A model generated the notes under the pieces. It searched no databases and had not been told where the DNA came from. It was given only the letters and a program-made list of their open reading frames with translations. From Temnothorax longispinosus (taxonomy: Eukaryota; Arthropoda; Insecta; Hymenoptera; Formicidae), in contig NC_092366.1 in assembly GCF_030848805.1 (NCBI RefSeq), positions 16,744,620 to 16,808,619 on the forward strand: a DNA stretch of 64,000 nucleotides, read 5' to 3'. Position 1 is the first letter of the stretch. Each line of letters begins with the position of its first letter. Made by a program: the position numbers and the translations under genes. This document shows positions 14,768-26,379 of this stretch, in pieces.

Positions 14768-14997
14768 TCAGACGTCTTCGCGCTGCGTGTTAACTTTTTG
14801 TTTGCTCGGCGTGCTTGGCTGCACGTTTAAACGTAGGCAGAGCTTCCTTAATGCCTTCTCCATTTCTTCGGGGGTGACGCAGCTTTTACCAGCCAACGTG
14901 GCTAAGTTCTTGGCGTCTTGCAGACACTCCTCCAATATGCTCTCGACGACGGCCGAGAGAGCGGCCTGTGCTTTACCGGATATGGCATACGGTTGAC
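14768..14997 (-). CDS. Candidate terminal exon of an unrecognised gene, histone-fold-like
   Basis: A minus-strand reading frame opens directly after an acceptor (ATAACAG before 14997) in phase 1 and runs 75 codons to a TGA ending at 14768. The protein reads ISGKAQAALSAVVESILEEC, then LQDAKNLATLAGKS, then CVTPEEMEKALRKLCLRLN, and ends in a Lys/Ser/Thr-rich tail. The helix pattern A..AL..(x8)..L.DA..LA..AGK..VTPEE...ALRKL resembles the alpha2-L2-alpha3 part of histone-fold proteins. There is no in-frame start, so upstream exons must exist; I could not find them. Neighbouring non-coding sequence lacks this regularity. It could also be a helical protein of another family. Confidence 0.42.
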
Positions 14998-15425
14998 CTG
15001 TTATCCAAAATTAGCACGATTGATATGAATTCCTTGATAAGGCGTAATACGATCAAATCACTGTGGAGATATCTGGAAGGAAAGCTTATTAATATCTACC
15101 ACACATCGAATTACGCTTCATTATATAGATATCGTATTCTCGTAAACCATAAAATCGTTATGATATAATTTCCTTTTGTACGAACGCTCTTTCGTTTTCA
15201 CGATTTGTCAGAGGTGAAGGATTCATCAATACATTCTATAATTTCGTCGATAGAATATGAAGTGTGTTTTATCCAATTTTAGTTGGCGCGTGCAGATAAC
15301 GGTTCGAGTGCAAGCGAGAATCCGTGGTATCGATTAAGATTGATGAGAAAATTGGTTAAAAATTAACATATTAAATTTAGAACAGATTTAGACTAATATG
15401 CGACAACGTATTCTACCTTTTTTAA

Positions 15426-15871
15426 GACTCCTGTTCACTCATCACTACTGTCCCAGATTGTGATGTCAGAAGCGAGAAAATATACAGTAAAAATTCTTGC
15501 TAAATATATTAAAATGCAAATGTATTAAAATATACCAAAAACTGTCTTTTTGTTTTGTTAATTTTTAATAAATTAATAAATGACCATGGCACGTATCTAG
15601 AAATAAATTATGCATAACCAAAAGAAAAATAAGCTGTGTTCACAGCTAGTGACAACTGTCAAATTAATACTACATGGAAATAAATGATTTAATTTCTCCT
15701 CGAAACAAAAAGATAGTTTTCGGTATATTTTACAAATCGGGTCTATTGATTGTAAGTGTTGCTTTATTGAAACATTTTTTCATTGTAATAAATTTAGCAA
15801 GAATTTTTATCGTATGTTTTCTCGCTTCTGACGTCACAATCTGAGATAGTAGCGGTGAGTGAACAGGAGTC
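15426..15871. mobile_element. Foldback/MITE element flanked by TTAA
   Basis: Two long arms are inverted copies of each other. The left arm (15426 to about 15560) begins GACTCCTGTTCACTCA, and the minus-strand right arm (15871 back to about 15700) begins with the same 16 bases. Similarity continues through a GTGA(T/C)GTCAGAAGCGAGAAAA block and an AAAATTCTTGCTAAAT block into an interior ACCAAAAACTGTCTTTTTG segment. TTAA sits just outside each end (15422-15425 and 15872-15875). It has no coding capacity. TTAA duplication is characteristic of the piggyBac superfamily, but these ends do not start CCY as piggyBac ends usually do, so the superfamily is left open. Confidence 0.75.
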
Positions 15872-17094
15872 TTAAAACCGCTCGCGTTTCTAACGACGAA
15901 GACATTTTAATGGAACGTGAATCTGCGCTAGCGAGTCTTCCGCGATTGATTGCGAGCGGAGAGGGTATCGCGATACGATACGATTGATCGACAACGGTTT
16001 CGGCTTCGCACTCGGCGCGCATTGGCATACATTTTTTATTTCCACGTGGATGTACTCCACCGCCCGCGTGGCGTATTCGACGGACGGAAAATTGCGAGAT
16101 GGGCGAAGAGAAAAGCAGAAATCGGTCGCGCGCGAGGGTGTGCGCTCACCCCTCCGGGGGGAGGGGGAAGGAGGGAGGGGAAAAGCGAGCAACCTCGCGG
16201 GAAAATGGTCCTTTCAGCGCTCGATGAAATATGGATCGTTTGTTACAACTTGCGTGTAGCATACGCCGCGGCGCCTCCGAAGGCGTTTTGGGCGAACACG
16301 AGAAGTCCCTTTTTGGTAAGGAGATACGATCGGGGCTTAATCGTCGACGGATAAATCGATATCGGGGACGCGCCCCGAGACGCTATATACCTTTGCTGTG
16401 CTCGAATTGACGATTAGAAACGAGAACGGGTAAAAATTCGCAAACCGCTCGCTGGCTCGCTCTCGCAAAACCGAAAACCGCAACGTTTGATACAACCGCG
16501 GTCGTTCCGCAAAGAGATAAGGACGACCGATCAAAAATTTAGTGAAAACGGCGGACACACGTAGCATGCAGAAAAATAAACGTTCGAGCGCGATAAAAAC
16601 TGGATTACTGACGTTGGAATATTGACGATATGTCACAATTAAAAATAGAGCGATTATCAGTCGTAAGCAAGCATTTCTCCTCATACTTCCGATATTAATT
16701 ATCGTAACGTAATTAAAACACTATTCGCAAATTGGCAAGGTTGACGAGGTGAAATCGATCGCCGGAGACAATCACGCGTTCGACGTTTTTTTTTTTACGC
16801 TTTCTCTGCTCATTAATCGCGATCCGTACAACACAAACATGTCCGAATGTGTATCTAACGTCTCCGGGTTATCCGAAGAATTCATCATTCTAACAAAGGG
16901 AGATAAGGAGTTTTTGGACGCCTATAAATTCTAGCTACGTGCCGGGCAACGTGCTGCAATCTTGAGCGATAAAAGCGGTCCCTGCGATTACACGCGCCTC
17001 AACCGATGGCGGATTGCATTTCTCTCGGCGAAATGCACGGCGAACTATTAAACGCGTCAGCGGATTCTTACTTTCAGCCGCGCCGTTAGTTTGC

Positions 17095-17117
17095 CGCCGC
17101 CGCCGCCGCCGCCGCCG
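17095..17117 (+). repeat. (CCG)n trinucleotide repeat
   Basis: Seven to eight CCG units in a GC-rich patch, with no supported coding frame around it. Confidence 0.9.
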
Positions 17118-20100
17118 TTCTTAATTCCATCGCTATATCCATAGCGCTGTACCCTGATACATATAGGTGTGGTCGCGTTTTATCGGCGTGGGTGTATCTC
17201 ATTTTGTAAAGTGCGCGACCACTTCACTTCTCACCCCCCTGTCCCCCTCTCGTTCGTTGCTCATTCATCCCCCTCCGGCTTTATACCACCGTGATTTCCG
17301 CCTGTCTCGCCCTCGCTCTGATCTCACCTGTCTCCGCTCGATCCTCCCTCACCCTCCCGCACCCTCCCTCGAAATAAATATGTCGCAATAATACGTCGCT
17401 TCTGACGTGTTCTACGACTCCGATGACAACGTACCGGAAACGATGCGGGCTCGATGGAGCGTGCCGGCGCGCGAGCTCATCGCTCGCGCAATTTACGAAA
17501 CGACCAAACACTCCCGGGCGACTCGCGCGATCGAAACGCGCCTCGAGATACCATTCTTGTATGTACCGAGATTAATTGCGCGTTCACCTCGCAAAGCATC
17601 GCAGCGGGATACGAGGGAGAAAGAGAGAGAGGGGGGGAGAGAAGCAGACGGGATGGGGAGTGTGCGTTCTTTGAAGCCGAGACGCCCCGTATATTGTATG
17701 ATACGAGACGCGGGCGGGAAAGATTGTAATGGATTTTCGTAGCTTGGAAAGTGAATCGCGTCCGAGATGGAATAAACGCGAGAGCAAGGCTCTCCGCGTC
17801 GCGTCGCAACGCATTTAATAACGCGCGTTAAATTATCTTCTGTCAGGGAATAATTATCGCGCGGCCGACGACGGGAAATTGAAGTGGAGCGCTATTTTCT
17901 TCCCTCCTAAGAAACGTTCCGCTTCTCAAAATTTATAACAGTTATATTAATTGAGTACTAAAAATTAATGATAATAATTAACTTGTAGGTTAATTTCATT
18001 GCAAATATTTTACGCACCTTGACCCTCCCTGATATCGGGATATAGCTTCCTAATTCGACGCCACTTGCCGGGTCGATTTTTACGACGCATGCTGTGACAT
18101 CCAAAGCTGTTCTTTGGTTATTAATTTAAAGCATAATCGATAAAGCAATTTGGAAGGTAGGTCCTAATTGAAATGTCAGATCAACGTTATCTGCGAAACA
18201 AATGTTTGACGTCGTTCAGCTTCTCTTACACCACACTTCAAGTCTCATGTACGGAATTATATATTTAATTTATGCGTAATTTGCATGGATTTTATAAATA
18301 CGATTATTTTACTTTATTTTATCAAGTCGCTATCTATTGTAATTTTCAATAGCGTCTTGCAAAAACGCATTTCTATTATTGGGCATTTTCGCATTTCAAA
18401 ATTGCAATCGCATAAAAGTTTCTGTTTGGTGACGTGCCGTGGCATCTTGGTCGGAGCTGAGACGATACAATTTTTCTCCGGATGTGTCTGTGTACATACA
18501 TACAAGAAAGATAAAAATGTTGAACTTCGGAAACTGTACAAACAAATTGCTTAACACAGAAAATATGCGATTACACAATATCGCATTATTATGTTTAATT
18601 TTAATTTAATTCAATATAACGTTTTGATTCTTTATTTTGACGCTTTTTAATAAAGACAGGATCGTTATAAATAAAAGCGTTCAATTCGTAAAAGACATTT
18701 ATATCTTTTAAGCAGAGGGCAAATTATGCAAAAGCAGAGATCGCCTTTATTAAACAACGACGAACTGGTTGGTCGGCGATCGTAAATTAAGAAGTGTAAT
18801 ATGGTAAAAAATATAAAACGAGTCGGAATTTAATATCGCAACAGATTGGTCGATCGTGATCAGCGGTTTATTCGCGGAAAATCCGCACCCGGAGGTGCAA
18901 GGTGGAATTTCGCGGCTGGCGCATATTTACACCCCTTACGCGAGATATGCGGAGGGAACATCTGCGAGATGTGGCGCGCGCCGGCATTACGAAGGATTGC
19001 GGTTGCATACTGCAGTTGATGCGCGGCGATAGACAGGCGGCTAAGCTGATGGTACCAATCTGTCGCGCCCTAGTTCAGCCCCTAATTATTATGCATTGCC
19101 ATGCAAATAGGTGGCATTTAATCGACTTCCCATACGAGGTGGTACATACACGCCTCGTGCGAGCGGGGTTCTTTGACCACGGCCACGGAAAAACAACAGA
19201 AACGAAGAGGAAAATGAAACGAGATCTATCTCCGGTTGGACGGCGACACTTGCAGAACCGTTGTTGACGGCATTGCCGGCGATGAGAGAACACCTCTTTA
19301 ATTGTATTAGTTAGATTGCGCGAAGTAGGCCGTGGAAAACGGGAAATTAAAGGAATATCTTAGGAAACGGGCTCTCTCTTTCTCTCGGTCGCCCTGCCTC
19401 TGTCTTCCGGCACTTCTACTCTCCGTAAATCTTTTTGATCGGGAAATTCGACGGCGCGCGAGATGAAATTTATGAACTGGAGTGCCAGGACTTTTCTTTT
19501 CCTCGCAAAAGGAGGAAAGCAGATCCGCGAGACACTTAACTCGGTAACATCAGGAGATCTATCGGAAGAGAGGGAGAGAGAGAGAGAAAGAGAGAAGCCA
19601 ATTACTTTACTCGGGGATGAGGCGAAAGAGTAAAATTTGTAACGGAAGTTCGGCAGTAGTACGGCCAAAGGCAATTCTGCGTTGACGTATCGCGGCGTCG
19701 AGTTTCGAAATGAAATATCCGGTTTCCGTACATTCGATCTTTCGTCGGACGTATATTTCAACTTTGTCTAACGACTGCGTTATTAGGTCGACGCTTCTTC
19801 GCTCATATCCTGGAGGCGATAAAGAGGGATACGCGATCAGTGAAATGTTAAACCTTTCAGCGTGGCGTCGGCTGCTATTTATACCATTATTGTTGAGAAG
19901 GGATACCGAAGAACTAATGAAACTTCGATGTATATTACACGGAATAGGAAGAGTATCACATTTCCTTCGACAACGTGCCGTTTGATCTATGCTGTGAGCG
20001 ACAAAGAAATTCAATACGATCATGATTAAATTAAATAAAGTTTATCCAAAACTTCTCTCGTATAAAAATCTCGTTACGTGCATATTACACGTATATGCAT

Positions 20101-20966
20101 GCACGTATATGCATACGTAGAAAAAGTTACAACGCCAATTTCGGAATATCCGTTTTCCCGATTCAGTTCCACAGCCCCGGTCTAAATTTACAAACTAATA
20201 TTATATAACATTAAAAAATTAAACTTGTAATTTGAAACTAATTCACATCAAATCCGCCGATATTATTCTCTTACGCTCTTTTTCTCCCTCTGTCGTTCTC
20301 TCTCTGCCTGAAATTCGCCAGGTACATTACGCGTCACGTTACGCCGCACTTTTACGATAAGCACGATTACTCTTTATGGCGGGTCGCAAAATCTATATTC
20401 CATATACGCGGGCTTTACAAGCTTACGCCATTTTCTCGTAAAAATGGACAAGAAACGAGACTGCCGTTGCCGTCATCGAGAAACTTCTCCCTTTTCGTCC
20501 GCGTAATTTCGACGCCGCCGACACTTCGGGAAACGTCGCGCGTCCGCATTAATAGCTTCCGCGTCGCGGTCTGCGGACCGCGAGAGAAAAACGAGTCGGT
20601 TTCGTCGTTTCGACGCGAAAAAAAAAGGAAAGAGAGAAGTCGATTTGACGGACGTAATTAGCCGCTTGCGTCGTCCGGTCGGGAGCGCGTAACTGGCGCG
20701 TCGAAAATTTTCCTCGAGAAAATTACTGCGATCGCGGCGGCTGCTCCCGGCGGGTACCATGCCGTAAAATTTCACGGTATCGTACCGCGAACAATATCCC
20801 GATATTCCGGGCTTTCGAAGCCCGGCGTCGCGGATACGACGCCCTGAGGGCTTTTTCTCGTGGTTACTTTTGTTCCACGAACTAGGTTCCCCGCCGCGCC
20901 GATCTCTCTCGTCGTCATCGTCGTCGTCGTCTCTGTTACGCGCTTTCCGATAGTCGAAACGTCAAC

Positions 20967-20998
20967 GCGCGCATGCATGTTAATGCATGCGATGCGCG
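20967..20998. repeat. Imperfect palindrome GCATGCAT/ATGCATGC
   Basis: GCATGCAT (20971-20978) and ATGCATGC (20983-20990) form 8-bp perfect arms around four bases. The outer GCGCGC flanks also pair with one bulge. Confidence 0.75.
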
Positions 20999-23900
20999 CA
21001 TAACACGAACGTAACGCGAGGCGACCGACGCAATCAATATATAACGAGGCGAACGCAACACGGAAAATAGACGTGTAAATTATGCGCGCCTGAAAATTAT
21101 ATATTCGCCGTTCTGTTAATATGAGAGGAAGGTATAATTTCTCGCATGCATGTGTATCGGCGACATAATAGATATCGTTATGTCGGACGCATAGATTGCA
21201 TAATAGACTGAATTTTTTTGTCTTTCGAGAAAATTCGAACGTCGAACGACCGGAAAAATGATTAACGAGAAAGGAGGGGACGAGGAAATGTAAAGATTGA
21301 AAATAATCGAGCGGTACTTTGAACGATAGTATCAGAAATCTTAACGAAAAATATGAAATTTTTCACGGTATATCGTTTCGCGGACGGTATTCCCAATATT
21401 CTCCATTCCGCAGTATGGCTGATACGATACCGCAGGGGCTTCCATTACTGTTATTCTCGACCTACAGTCGTTTGAGTTCACCACCGTGAATAAATACAGT
21501 CTTTTCAGCCAGGAATTTCGAGCCTTTACACTCTTAATACAACGCCTTACAGAAACCAGCGAAACATAACGTTTTTTGTGTTATCACTATATTTTATGCA
21601 AATTTATTTTACGTAAGAAAATTTCACTTTATATATAGATCATGTCACTTTTCACAGATGTTTTGTGAACGTTTTTTAGGAACGCTTGATTTTTTTTTCA
21701 TAAATGGTCACCTGGGGTGATTTTTGCATCCCAATTAAAAGTGATGGTTATTAATTACATATTGTATATTTTTCGTTGTTCTATAAACAATTAGTATTTG
21801 AGGACAATATGTATATTTACTCAACATTTTCTGAAAAAAGTAAGGAGGAACAAAGAAATATTAAAAAAAAACAAAAGGAGCACATTAAAATTACTATGAG
21901 CTTTATTTTTCGATACTGGGGTATAAAAATTACTCGAGGAGCCCGTTTCTGGGTTAATCAATTACGTGTTTATTTTTCAATGTTTATTTTTAAATGTTTA
22001 TTTTTGACGAAATCGCAACGTGTGTTACAGGATTATCAATTTGCGATGAAGCAACGGTGGCGAGACACTAGCAGGTAAAGGCCGTCGTCGTACGCCAGGG
22101 ACGAGATTTCTCAAGGTAAACACTCAAATTGTCGACAACAGGAACCAAGTAATATTCCTGACAGCACGATCTAAAATGTTAATTTGCCGAATAGTCGCGC
22201 GAAACGGACGAAGAATCTAATTCACGGTATAGCCGAGTGCAAATTAACGACGCCGTTCAGCGTTCTATTCGAGAATAGGATTAACGAAATACTTAATGCA
22301 ATCGTGCTCAATCTTCATTTAGTCGCGCATTCACGAAAACGAAATTAAGTCTTATGCAAGAATAACGTCTATCATTGTCAGAGGGAATAATTAATTTCTC
22401 CGCTTTGACGCTTGAAATCACCGCTGTTCTCCAGATAACAAGAGGGTCTCGACGGCGGGAATTTCATGAATCTGTGTCTAAATAGAATTTCTCATTCGTA
22501 CTTTCTCTCATGAAGGAACGGGTTTACCAATGTATGTAAACGCCTCAACTTGTAATTTGATAAGCTCGGATATTAATCTCTTGAGCGCTTTAGCTTCAAC
22601 TGGTTGAACGGCGTCTGAGAAATCAATGAACGACTGGTCTTTTCAAAATTTGGGCAAAAGTAACAGAGGAAGAAATTTTCTATTTATTTTACGTATATAT
22701 AACGTCTCTATTCATTTTTAACATTTTAATTATTTGATGAAGAAAACGACGCTCTTCAAGAATATTACAATTACAAAAAAGTACATGTGTCAAAATGTTA
22801 ATTTTTTTATGACAAAATCTGCATTGAAGTTCCTTAAATAGAGAGTAAAACTATTTTTGAGCTGTATTTGAAATTTGAATGCCGCTTAATGGGCCGCTGG
22901 TAAATAATCAATTATTAGTTGTGCGAAAACGGCACTCTGGGATCGTTCGCCGTCGCCGCGCGCGAATCTCAAATTCTTCGCCGCCGACATTTCGGCGTCG
23001 TGACGATGCAGGGATTAGTCTCGAGGGGCCGACGTGGCGCAAGCGCTACGTGTATAAGAGTCGTCAAATTATTCTGGACGTGCTTGTCGACGACGTGCAT
23101 CCACCTGACGGCGGGGAACTCTCTTTGGGATATATCGTGGTTTGTTTACCCGAAACTACTGTCCCAGGCCGCGCTGCCAGGAGATCCGTCTCTGTCACTT
23201 CGTATACAAAGGACTTGGGGGACGGCGGTGTGTTGGCGAACGACGACGGGATAAGGGGACGTCCGGCGACGGGGCGGACGGAAGAGTGTCATATAACGAT
23301 AGCTTATTTCGCACGGCGTACCTCGGACGTCGATGACCAGGGTGACCGATAGATAGACGAAGAACTGGGAACGGGGCGGAAGAGGTGGCAAGGGGGGAAC
23401 AGGGGGCAGGGGGAGGGTGAAAGACCGAACCCCCGAGTTCACATCGAGCGATCGAATCGCCTACTTCCGCCGACTCGCCGGATCGCTGGCAGTTTATTTC
23501 CGCCCCGACGTGGAATCGAGAGTCGATGGGCTCGAGGGGCGCGTTGTCCTAACGATGTGATTTATCGTCGTCTACGAGCCCTGACAGGTCCCCGTCATCG
23601 TCGGTACACAGACAGCAGCGGGACGCCCTGCACGTCGATTTCTAGCTTATCGCGCAACCGGCGGCGATAAGCGGCTTACTGGAAGTCTGTCGAAGAGCAA
23701 ACCGTCGCGGCGCGGCGTTGCTGAAATAGCGCAAACAACGGAAGTGGCACGGCTTAAGGACGTGGTTGCAGGCGGCTGCGTCGCGTCGCCTCGGCGATCA
23801 GATACACGACGATCTATATACGCATGGTATAAAGTCGGAGATCGAGCGCGCTCCACGAACTCTCACCCACTCTCGGAATTTCCGCTATATCCTCCCGTAA

Positions 23901-24808
23901 TGTAAATCGTAAACTTCTGAAGAAAGATTGCCTTAGCGCGCACATCCGGCGATATTATCCGGCAATGTGCGATACCTTTCGCCCCCGAGTCAATTTACCT
24001 ATAATTGATCTGGGTTAATATTCTATACAGCTCTCGGCCCCATTCGTATCACGCGCGAATATTGCCGTATGACGTTGTTAGTGAGTGCCAATTTAGCGAT
24101 CGGTCGGCGAACCAATTCACCAACCTGTCAAACTGTCAGCGTGGCGGGCACGCGAACGTTATACGCGAGAGTGTGTCCGACGAATTCGTATACCGAGCAG
24201 CGCTCGAAGCGTCGAGCGGCGACGGACAATTTTTAGTCGCGTCGAAGCGTCTCGTTAACCGAAAATAAGTTCGAGTCGTGGAAAATGAAATGTCAGACTT
24301 GTCCGGAAGTAATTAATCCCTCTTTAATACTTACTCCAACTTCGGCGTACCGCGCGAAGAGCTTTAATAGCTAATGCTAATCTGCCCGCTAATGACGACC
24401 GCGGTGCATCGCTTGGGAAAACGTGTGTAAATAACAACAGCGAGGATGTGCATATTAAACAACAAGATTTATTTATCTATATATACAAACGTTTATATTT
24501 GACCATTTAATTAACCACGAAGCACGATAAAACATCCGTGTAGACAAAACATTTATACGCTCCTTCAGACATTCGCGAGTAGTTTTAACGGGAAGGCTTC
24601 CGACGAGAGATAGAGAGGTGACGGGAAGTCTGTTTTTCTTTCTTTTATTTTCAACGGCGGAAAATTATTGTCTCTGTACACGCGCATGATCGCGCCCTGA
24701 CGTTCCAAGTATCACGTTTCCCTTAGAAACGAAGCTAACGAGGCTACCTCTTACAGGCTAGGTGAAAAACAAGAATAGGAATGTGTCGAATCGACGTGCC
24801 GGTCAGGT

Positions 24809-24820
24809 GGGGGGGGGGGG
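24809..24820 (+). repeat. Run of 12 G
   Basis: A mononucleotide run just past the candidate polyadenylation signal of the Sidestep-family gene. Its length is likely to be error-prone in sequencing. Confidence 0.9.
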
Positions 24821-24836
24821 TGAGTCCTTAACGGTA

Positions 24837-24842
24837 TTTATT
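24837..24842 (-). terminator. Candidate polyadenylation signal of the Sidestep-family gene
   Basis: AATAAA on the minus strand about 98 nt downstream of the stop codon, followed within about 20 nt by a run of 12 C (G on the plus strand, 24809-24820). It would give a very short 3' UTR. A longer UTR using later signals is equally possible. Confidence 0.35.
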
Positions 24843-24939
24843 GTCTATTTACAAGCGTCGTTTAATCGCGTACGACGGTTTGGCGAGCATCGGAGGGTAC
24901 TGACCCGGATAATCGGGCGCAAAGACGCTATACCTCCGT

Positions 24940-25499
24940 CTATATACAACTCTCCTGTACACGCAGACTCCTCGTGTAGATGTCGTGGGTGCGATGCACC
25001 GGCAGCGTGCTGGGCCGCATCGGGCTCAGGCACCTCTCGGTCCTCTCCGCGTAACCGTTCGGATAGATCCAGGAGTCCTTGGCGTGAAGCACCGACGAGG
25101 GCGACGGATAATCGAGGTCCTCGAGGCACCTGAAGTCCTTGGCGCGCTCGGACGACTTGCCGGACGCGTAGCCCGGCTCGAAGATGTCCGGCCGCCTCTC
25201 CGCGGTCTTGCTCGGTATCACGTCCGGATCGTCGTCCGGCACGTCCGCGTTTATCTGCTCCTTCAAGTTATCCCGGTGTGCCCCGTTCGTCGCCGGCGGC
25301 GCCGCCGGCCGGTCCTCCTTGCCCTCATACTGCACCGGCTCCACCGCCTGCGTCTTCATCGTCTGATGCATCGTCGGATGGTTTCGCCGGTACAGGGTCA
25401 GCGTTATCCCGACGATCAGAATGCAAATAGCGGTTACCCCGCCGGCGAAGCACGCCACCAGGAGGCTGTAATCGGTCGTCTCGTCCGAGATACCGCGAC
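24940..25499 (-). CDS. Sidestep-family exon 9: transmembrane helix and cytoplasmic tail
   Basis: Last coding exon. The acceptor TTCGCAG precedes 25499 and the stop codon ends at 24940. A short extracellular stalk (GRGISDETTDYS) is followed by a hydrophobic run of about 25 residues and a basic stop-transfer (YRRN). The tail of about 149 residues is acidic and proline-rich in places, with several Tyr residues (PGYASG, PNGYAER, DIYTRSL) that could be phosphorylated. It ends VQESCI. The exon is much richer in C/G at third positions than the Ig exons, which also creates long antisense open frames that are not genes. Confidence 0.9.
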
Positions 25500-26348
25500 C
25501 TGCGAAACAAGCGTAAAGAAAAAAATCGTGACTTGTGGGAGGGTCCGATGTACCTTTCTAGAAATAATGAGCGCTTCGATCTCTTGGAATATATATCGCT
25601 GGATTGTATGCTGATAGCGTGACCTGTTTTCCGAATGATAATCAAGTAGGAGATAAATTCTCGAGGCTAGATTCCAAGCAAGATTTAAACGTAAGAGAAT
25701 CGGCTTAATTCGAAAGAAACTAGATCTCTGCCTTTCGATAAAATATTCGATATCTGTACGGGGAAAGAGAATTTTGCTGCCGTAGCAAAACCGTCGCTGC
25801 TGCTGCTGCACATTCGACGTGAGCTTGACCAATTTTACTAACCAATTATTCGATATTGCAGCAAAATCTGTGTTTCGCTGATAAAATAAAAAGAATCTTA
25901 TTGCGTGCGTGTGCGAGTAAATTTGTTCGCGGAAAGCCAAAACAGAATGGTCTGTTTCAAACGAATGTCATTTCGCTATTAATATTTAATAAGTTTTACG
26001 TTCTCCGCGCGCTCGACATAATTAACGAACGTGAACATTAACAGCGCGACGATGCAAGGAGCATTTTATCGATCCCGTCGCCGTTTACGTATGTTAAAGT
26101 ATGCACGGCTTTATTGGTTTATCCGATGATGACGATACTTGGCGAGATGAGCACGGCGCGCGCATTATCGATCCCGTACGAATGTCAAGTTAGTTTTGGA
26201 CCATCGACAATGCGCGCACATCACAATTAAGCGGCAATCAGCCACATCGGATTAGTGCGTAACGATGGGAACGCGCTTGGGCGTTTTCTTTTTGGATTCC
26301 AGCAAATCGATTTCCATTAAACGGCAAATTTCGTATCGGCAATTCGCG

Positions 26349-26379
<31 letters not shown>

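Larger units (their letters stand above)
15872..24836. other. Intergenic region with no supported gene
   Basis: GC-rich segments (15890-16480, 17040-17850, 20450-21120, 22940-23880) alternate with AT-rich ones. Open frames such as 22879-23352 plus and 19607-20023 minus have no recognisable domain or splice context. A 14-bp near-tandem unit CACGTATATGCAT(G/A) occurs near 20088-20117. The stretch next to 24836 may include the 3' UTR of the Sidestep-family gene. Confidence 0.55.

Noticed and set aside
15834..15904. Possible first exon with ATG at 15904 (MSSSLETRA) for the histone-fold-like exon
   Set aside because: The only nearby donor gives phase 0, while the exon at 14997 needs phase 1; the frame otherwise runs into the foldback element.
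22879..23352. 157-codon plus-strand open frame
   Set aside because: Overlapping frames on both strands are open; nothing recognisable.
24985..25614. 209-codon plus-strand open frame
   Set aside because: It is antisense to the transmembrane/cytoplasmic exon; the sense frame has splice sites, a membrane helix and domain continuity, and this one is a GC-rich shadow.
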